From: Clostridiales bacterium
Lineage (GTDB): Bacteria; Bacillota; Clostridia; Oscillospirales; QAKW01
Assembly: GCA_003343605.1 (NCBI GenBank)
Contig: QAKW01000014.1
Span: 1-5,940 of the forward strand
DNA length: 5,940 bases
Direction of reading: 5' to 3'
The position numbers were made by a program, and so were the translations under genes. The first letter of the stretch is position 1. The number at the start of each line of letters is the position of its first letter. Of this stretch, positions 5,254-5,940 are shown piece after piece. The notes beneath the pieces were generated by a model. That model searched no databases. It was not told the DNA's origin and worked only from the letters and a program-made list of their open reading frames with translations.

Positions 5254-5940
5254 TTACTTTTTGGGATAAATCACGCAAATCCGGTCTCCGCAGTTGGCCA
5301 TATTAAAATCAACGCTGCAATCTGCAAACCAACGGCTGATCACCCTGAAATTATCGCTCCAGCTATAGTTTTCAAATGCGTTGCACCGCACCGCAACATA
5401 AGGTGCGCCGTTTTCCAGCGCTTCCCGTGCAGATAAAATCTCCGGCAGATCCTTATGCGCCGTTTCGATTCCCGGCGCAACAGCATCAATATGGTCACGA
5501 TCGTGATTCGTAGCGTCGCTCGCAGGAGCGGCCTGCTGAATCATTGCATCATATTCATAGCCAAGCGCCTCTTTGGAAAGGCAGAACCCCAGATTCAAAT
5601 TTCCCAGCCCCAGGCTGTAGATGCTGGCGTCGGCCAAAAGATCCGCCTGATAATAAAAACCGTCTGCCCGAAAAAAATTCCAGGTATCGCTGCGCCGCTC
5701 CCGCCCTTCCGGCCGGTAAACGCTGAATCCCTCTACGCCGCAGAGATTCAGCAGCAGCGTATAAGTATTGCTGAAACCAACCGCATTGCTTACGCGCCCC
5801 ACCAGGGTATCATAAAGATAATAGGGATTGCCGCTATCGTAATTTTCATCGGCTGTATACTGCACGTTGCAAACCAGCCAATCGTAAAAATAAGCGGCCT
5901 TTTTCATATCCGTATCGCAGGAGGAAGGCAGCTCCGCCAC
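5254..5940 (-). CDS. Transglutaminase-like paralogue, predicted pseudoenzyme (N-terminus outside window)
   Basis: The last 229 codons, stop included, of a gene that enters from the right. The GTG at the edge is not a real start, because homology with the neighbour continues back past it. It aligns with the downstream 427-aa protein over its whole visible length; in the ungapped block ending GFSN, 21 of 39 residues are identical by my count. The catalytic positions differ: TNCDG becomes SNAVG (nucleophile Cys to Ala, codon 5784-5782) and GHTWN becomes SDTWN (His to Asp, codon 5688-5686). The Asp of QAD (5643-5641) remains but the following Pro-Thr is Leu-Leu. The rest of the fold, including the C-terminal domain with RCNAF, WFADC and ICVIY, is preserved and the frame is open. 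It therefore looks like a maintained non-catalytic binding protein rather than a decayed gene. Confidence 0.8.
   Translation of the reverse strand: MAELPSSCDTDMKKAAYFYDWLVCNVQYTADENYDSGNPYYLYDTLVGRVSNAVGFSNTYTLLLNLCGVEGFSVYRPEGRERRSDTWNFFRADGFYYQADLLADASIYSLGLGNLNLGFCLSKEALGYEYDAMIQQAAPASDATNHDRDHIDAVAPGIETAHKDLPEILSAREALENGAPYVAVRCNAFENYSWSDNFRVISRWFADCSVDFNMANCGDRICVIYPKK

Noticed and set aside
1..5940. tRNA or rRNA genes, CRISPR arrays, insertion sequences
   Set aside because: None seen: coding regions fill the window, there are no spaced direct repeats, no transposase motifs, and no tRNA-like cloverleaf in the gaps.

Overview
The window carries six genes, all read from the minus strand, so biological order runs from high to low coordinates. 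Gene content, dense packing, strong GGAGG ribosome-binding sites 6-8 nt before ATG starts, UAA/UGA stops, a Firmicutes-type GreA and moderate GC suggest a low-to-mid GC Firmicute, most likely an anaerobic Clostridia member. This placement is an inference from style and protein flavour, not from a search.

Right part (5940 to 3951): two adjacent paralogues of the transglutaminase-like superfamily, 19 bp apart and almost certainly cotranscribed. The upstream copy enters from outside the window and has lost the catalytic Cys and His, so it reads as a pseudoenzyme. The downstream copy is complete (427 aa), has an N-terminal membrane anchor or lipoprotein-like signal, and keeps an intact Cys-His-Asp triad. 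Both share a C-terminal domain of about 110 residues with conserved cysteines that I do not recognise. This active/inactive tandem pair is the most interesting item here.

Middle (3950 to 2077): a 196 bp intergenic region holds a good promoter (TTGCAA, 17 bp, TATACT with an upstream TG) and a GC-rich leader of about 105 nt with an internal 8-nt tandem repeat and a CCCCUCC segment able to pair with the rpsB Shine-Dalgarno. It drives rpsB (ribosomal protein S2) and tsf (EF-Ts), the classic translation pair.

Left part (2076 to 1): a 15-bp intercistronic hairpin lacking a U-tract and a TATAAT box precede greA (transcript cleavage factor). A textbook intrinsic terminator follows greA, and lysS (class II lysyl-tRNA synthetase) starts only 17 nt past the U-run, leaving it no room for a promoter of its own after the terminator. 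lysS runs off the left edge, lacking only a short C-terminal end.

Together, positions 3754 to 1 are a translation/transcription housekeeping block (S2, EF-Ts, GreA, LysRS). It is preceded by an unrelated cell-envelope gene pair with no evident terminator between them. The usual rpsB-tsf-pyrH-frr continuation is absent.
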